64,000 nucleotides of DNA from a virus: IMG/VR virus record IMGVR_UViG_3300009609_000001, positions 1 to 64,000 of that record, one strand, 5' to 3'. Every line of letters starts with the position of its first letter. The stretch's first letter is position 1. The position numbers were made by a program, and so were the translations under genes. The notes beneath the pieces are model-generated. The model was not told the DNA's origin. It ran no database searches and was given only the letters and a program-made list of their open reading frames with translations. This document shows, one piece after another, positions 63,050 to 64,000 of this stretch.

Positions 63050-63408
63050 ACGACGCACTCCGATAGTAGTTCCCGCAACGTAATCCCCTCCTCGCGCGCC
63101 ATCTTCTCGAAAGCCAGCCGCATCTTTTTCAACGCCCGCAGTTCCGATTTCTGAATTGCTCGCCGGCACACGCCAAAGCGCTGCGCGAGCGATTCGTAGG
63201 TGACGGCGCCGGTTTGCTGGTACGGTCGCTCGACGATCAGCCCCCGCGCGGCCGACGACGAAGCGTGATCGCCGGTCCGCGCGGGTACCCGTTCTTGGCC
63301 GACTTGCTCGTGTTTTGTCGCCGGCAGACGGTGCGCGTCAGGGTTGGGCAGGAAACCTGATTGCGAGCCGCTGCCGGCGGTTGTTGGGGTCGTGGGGACC
63401 ATGCTCAT
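63046..63408 (-). CDS. Sigma region-4-like HTH protein, 120 aa
   Basis: ATG at 63408. A disordered N-terminal half is followed by TYESLAQRFGVCRRAIQKSE and LRALKKMRLAFEKMAREEGI, the sigma-70 region-4 HTH pattern (recognition helix plus K-R basic patch). It may redirect host RNA polymerase or act as an anti-sigma-like or small sigma factor. Its stop overlaps the 28-aa gene. Confidence 0.72.
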   Translation of the reverse strand: MSMVPTTPTTAGSGSQSGFLPNPDAHRLPATKHEQVGQERVPARTGDHASSSAARGLIVERPYQQTGAVTYESLAQRFGVCRRAIQKSELRALKKMRLAFEKMAREEGITLRELLSECVV

Positions 63409-64000
63409 ACTGATTCCATGATTCGACGCCCTATCCACTCCGCGCACGCCGGGAACACGCTGTTGCCGATTCCTCTAATGCGCTCCACGTAATCGGGAAA
63501 CCCTGCGCGGCTTCTAAGTCCGCGGGATGCAAGTAGGTGTGCCCGGTCTGCTGCTTGTACCAGTCGCGGAGATTCAGTGTCCCGCCTTTGGGCCTGCATG
63601 ATTTGCCGCCCTTCCAGTCCGTGGCCGTTGGCGTCGGCAAGTTCGGCGAGCAAGAACACTCGTTCCCGCTCGTGGTCAGCCCCAAAGCAACAGGCGCGCA
63701 GTCGGAAGGGCAGGACAGCGTAACCAAGCGATTCAAGGCCAGCTCGGAATCTCCACCAAGGCCAGGGAGCATCGCGCCGGATGTGCGACGGATTCTCTCG
63801 GACCACAAGGCGCGGGCGAATCGCATCAACAATGCGGAGGAACTCACCGCCGAGGCTCGATTGACTTGCGACACCGTAACCGCGCGCTCCGCTGTTCTCT
63901 TGGCACGGGTCTCCGCCAGCGATGCAGTCAACTCTCCATTGCTCAATTGGCTCTGGCGGGAAGGTTCGCACGTCGTCCCATCGCCGCACGTTGGGCCAAT
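63405..64000 (-). CDS. C5 cytosine DNA methyltransferase, N-terminal part outside window
   Basis: The frame reads WPNVRRWDDVRTF at the right edge and continues outside. Catalytic motif IV GGDPCQENSGA (Cys in PCQ), motif VI-like ENPSHI, VLPFRLRACCFGADHERERV (motif VIII) and C-terminal GIGNSVFPACAEWIGRRI (motifs IX/X) are clear. About 195 residues are visible. It would make m5C in phage DNA. Confidence 0.9.
   Translation of the reverse strand, partial: WPNVRRWDDVRTFPPEPIEQWRVDCIAGGDPCQENSGARGYGVASQSSLGGEFLRIVDAIRPRLVVRENPSHIRRDAPWPWWRFRAGLESLGYAVLPFRLRACCFGADHERERVFLLAELADANGHGLEGRQIMQAQRRDTESPRLVQAADRAHLLASRGLRSRAGFPDYVERIRGIGNSVFPACAEWIGRRIMESV

Noticed and set aside
1-64000. CRISPR arrays, rRNA and tRNA genes.
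   Set aside because: No regularly spaced direct repeats, rRNA-like text or complete cloverleaf seen by eye; a formal scan with tRNAscan-SE would be decisive.

Overview
This 64 kb window reads as part of a tailed double-stranded DNA phage (or prophage) genome with about 130 tightly packed genes. Nearly all neighbouring genes overlap by 1-4 bases (ATGA, GTGA or TGATG junctions). No rRNA, tRNA or CRISPR array was found by eye. Host clues point to Planctomycetes: a small membrane protein starts with the planctomycete-typical NPYASP motif (20240-20518), another has an LRTLL-type membrane start (24169-24549), two exported c-type cytochrome-like proteins are present, and the base composition is moderately GC-rich. 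Host assignment is inference. Terminase, portal, capsid and DNA polymerase genes are not seen and must lie outside.

Layout. (1) 1-9223, plus strand: virion or adhesin module, with a Gly/Ala repeat protein cut by the window edge, several structural genes, a 37-cysteine protein, then a glycan-decoration cassette: a GT9-FkbM fusion, a sulfotransferase and a second glycosyltransferase. (2) 9210-14804, minus strand: further structural genes (tail-fibre-like protein, LamG lectin-like protein, a tandem paralogous pair) and two small membrane proteins. (3) 14805-15273: largest intergenic gap. (4) 15274-29615, minus: accessory block of zinc-ribbon proteins, exported proteins, the two cytochromes, an SGNH hydrolase, a RyR-domain protein, TnpB and an astacin-like metallopeptidase. 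(5) 29661-41764, minus: small zinc-binding proteins, coiled-coil proteins, DUF433 and HicB-like proteins, RNase H-fold and RusA-like nucleases, a HAD-like protein and a DnaB N-domain protein. (6) 41993-54905, minus: DNA metabolism (SF2 helicase, ParB-like protein, RecE-like exonuclease, NrdR-like zinc ribbon) and an XRE regulator beside a good promoter with repeated operator. (7) 54959-64000, minus: a second XRE regulator with palindromic operator, a DUF5131 protein, three DNA methyltransferases (D12, N4/N6 and C5 types), CsrA and a sigma region-4-like protein.

Selfish genes: five HNH homing-type endonucleases (one fused to AP2) and one TnpB sit between or across phage genes.

Most notable: a csrA gene that appears to start at AUC, with its Shine-Dalgarno inside an HNH-AP2 gene; a recurrent leader architecture (GC-rich hairpin, U-run, Shine-Dalgarno) immediately upstream of several unrelated genes, one expanded into a roughly 125-nt structured RNA; seven translationally coupled membrane micro-proteins (23-57 aa); and two likely frameshifted genes. 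Promoters are scarce across about 50 kb of minus-strand genes, so internal RNA-level control is plausible but unproven.
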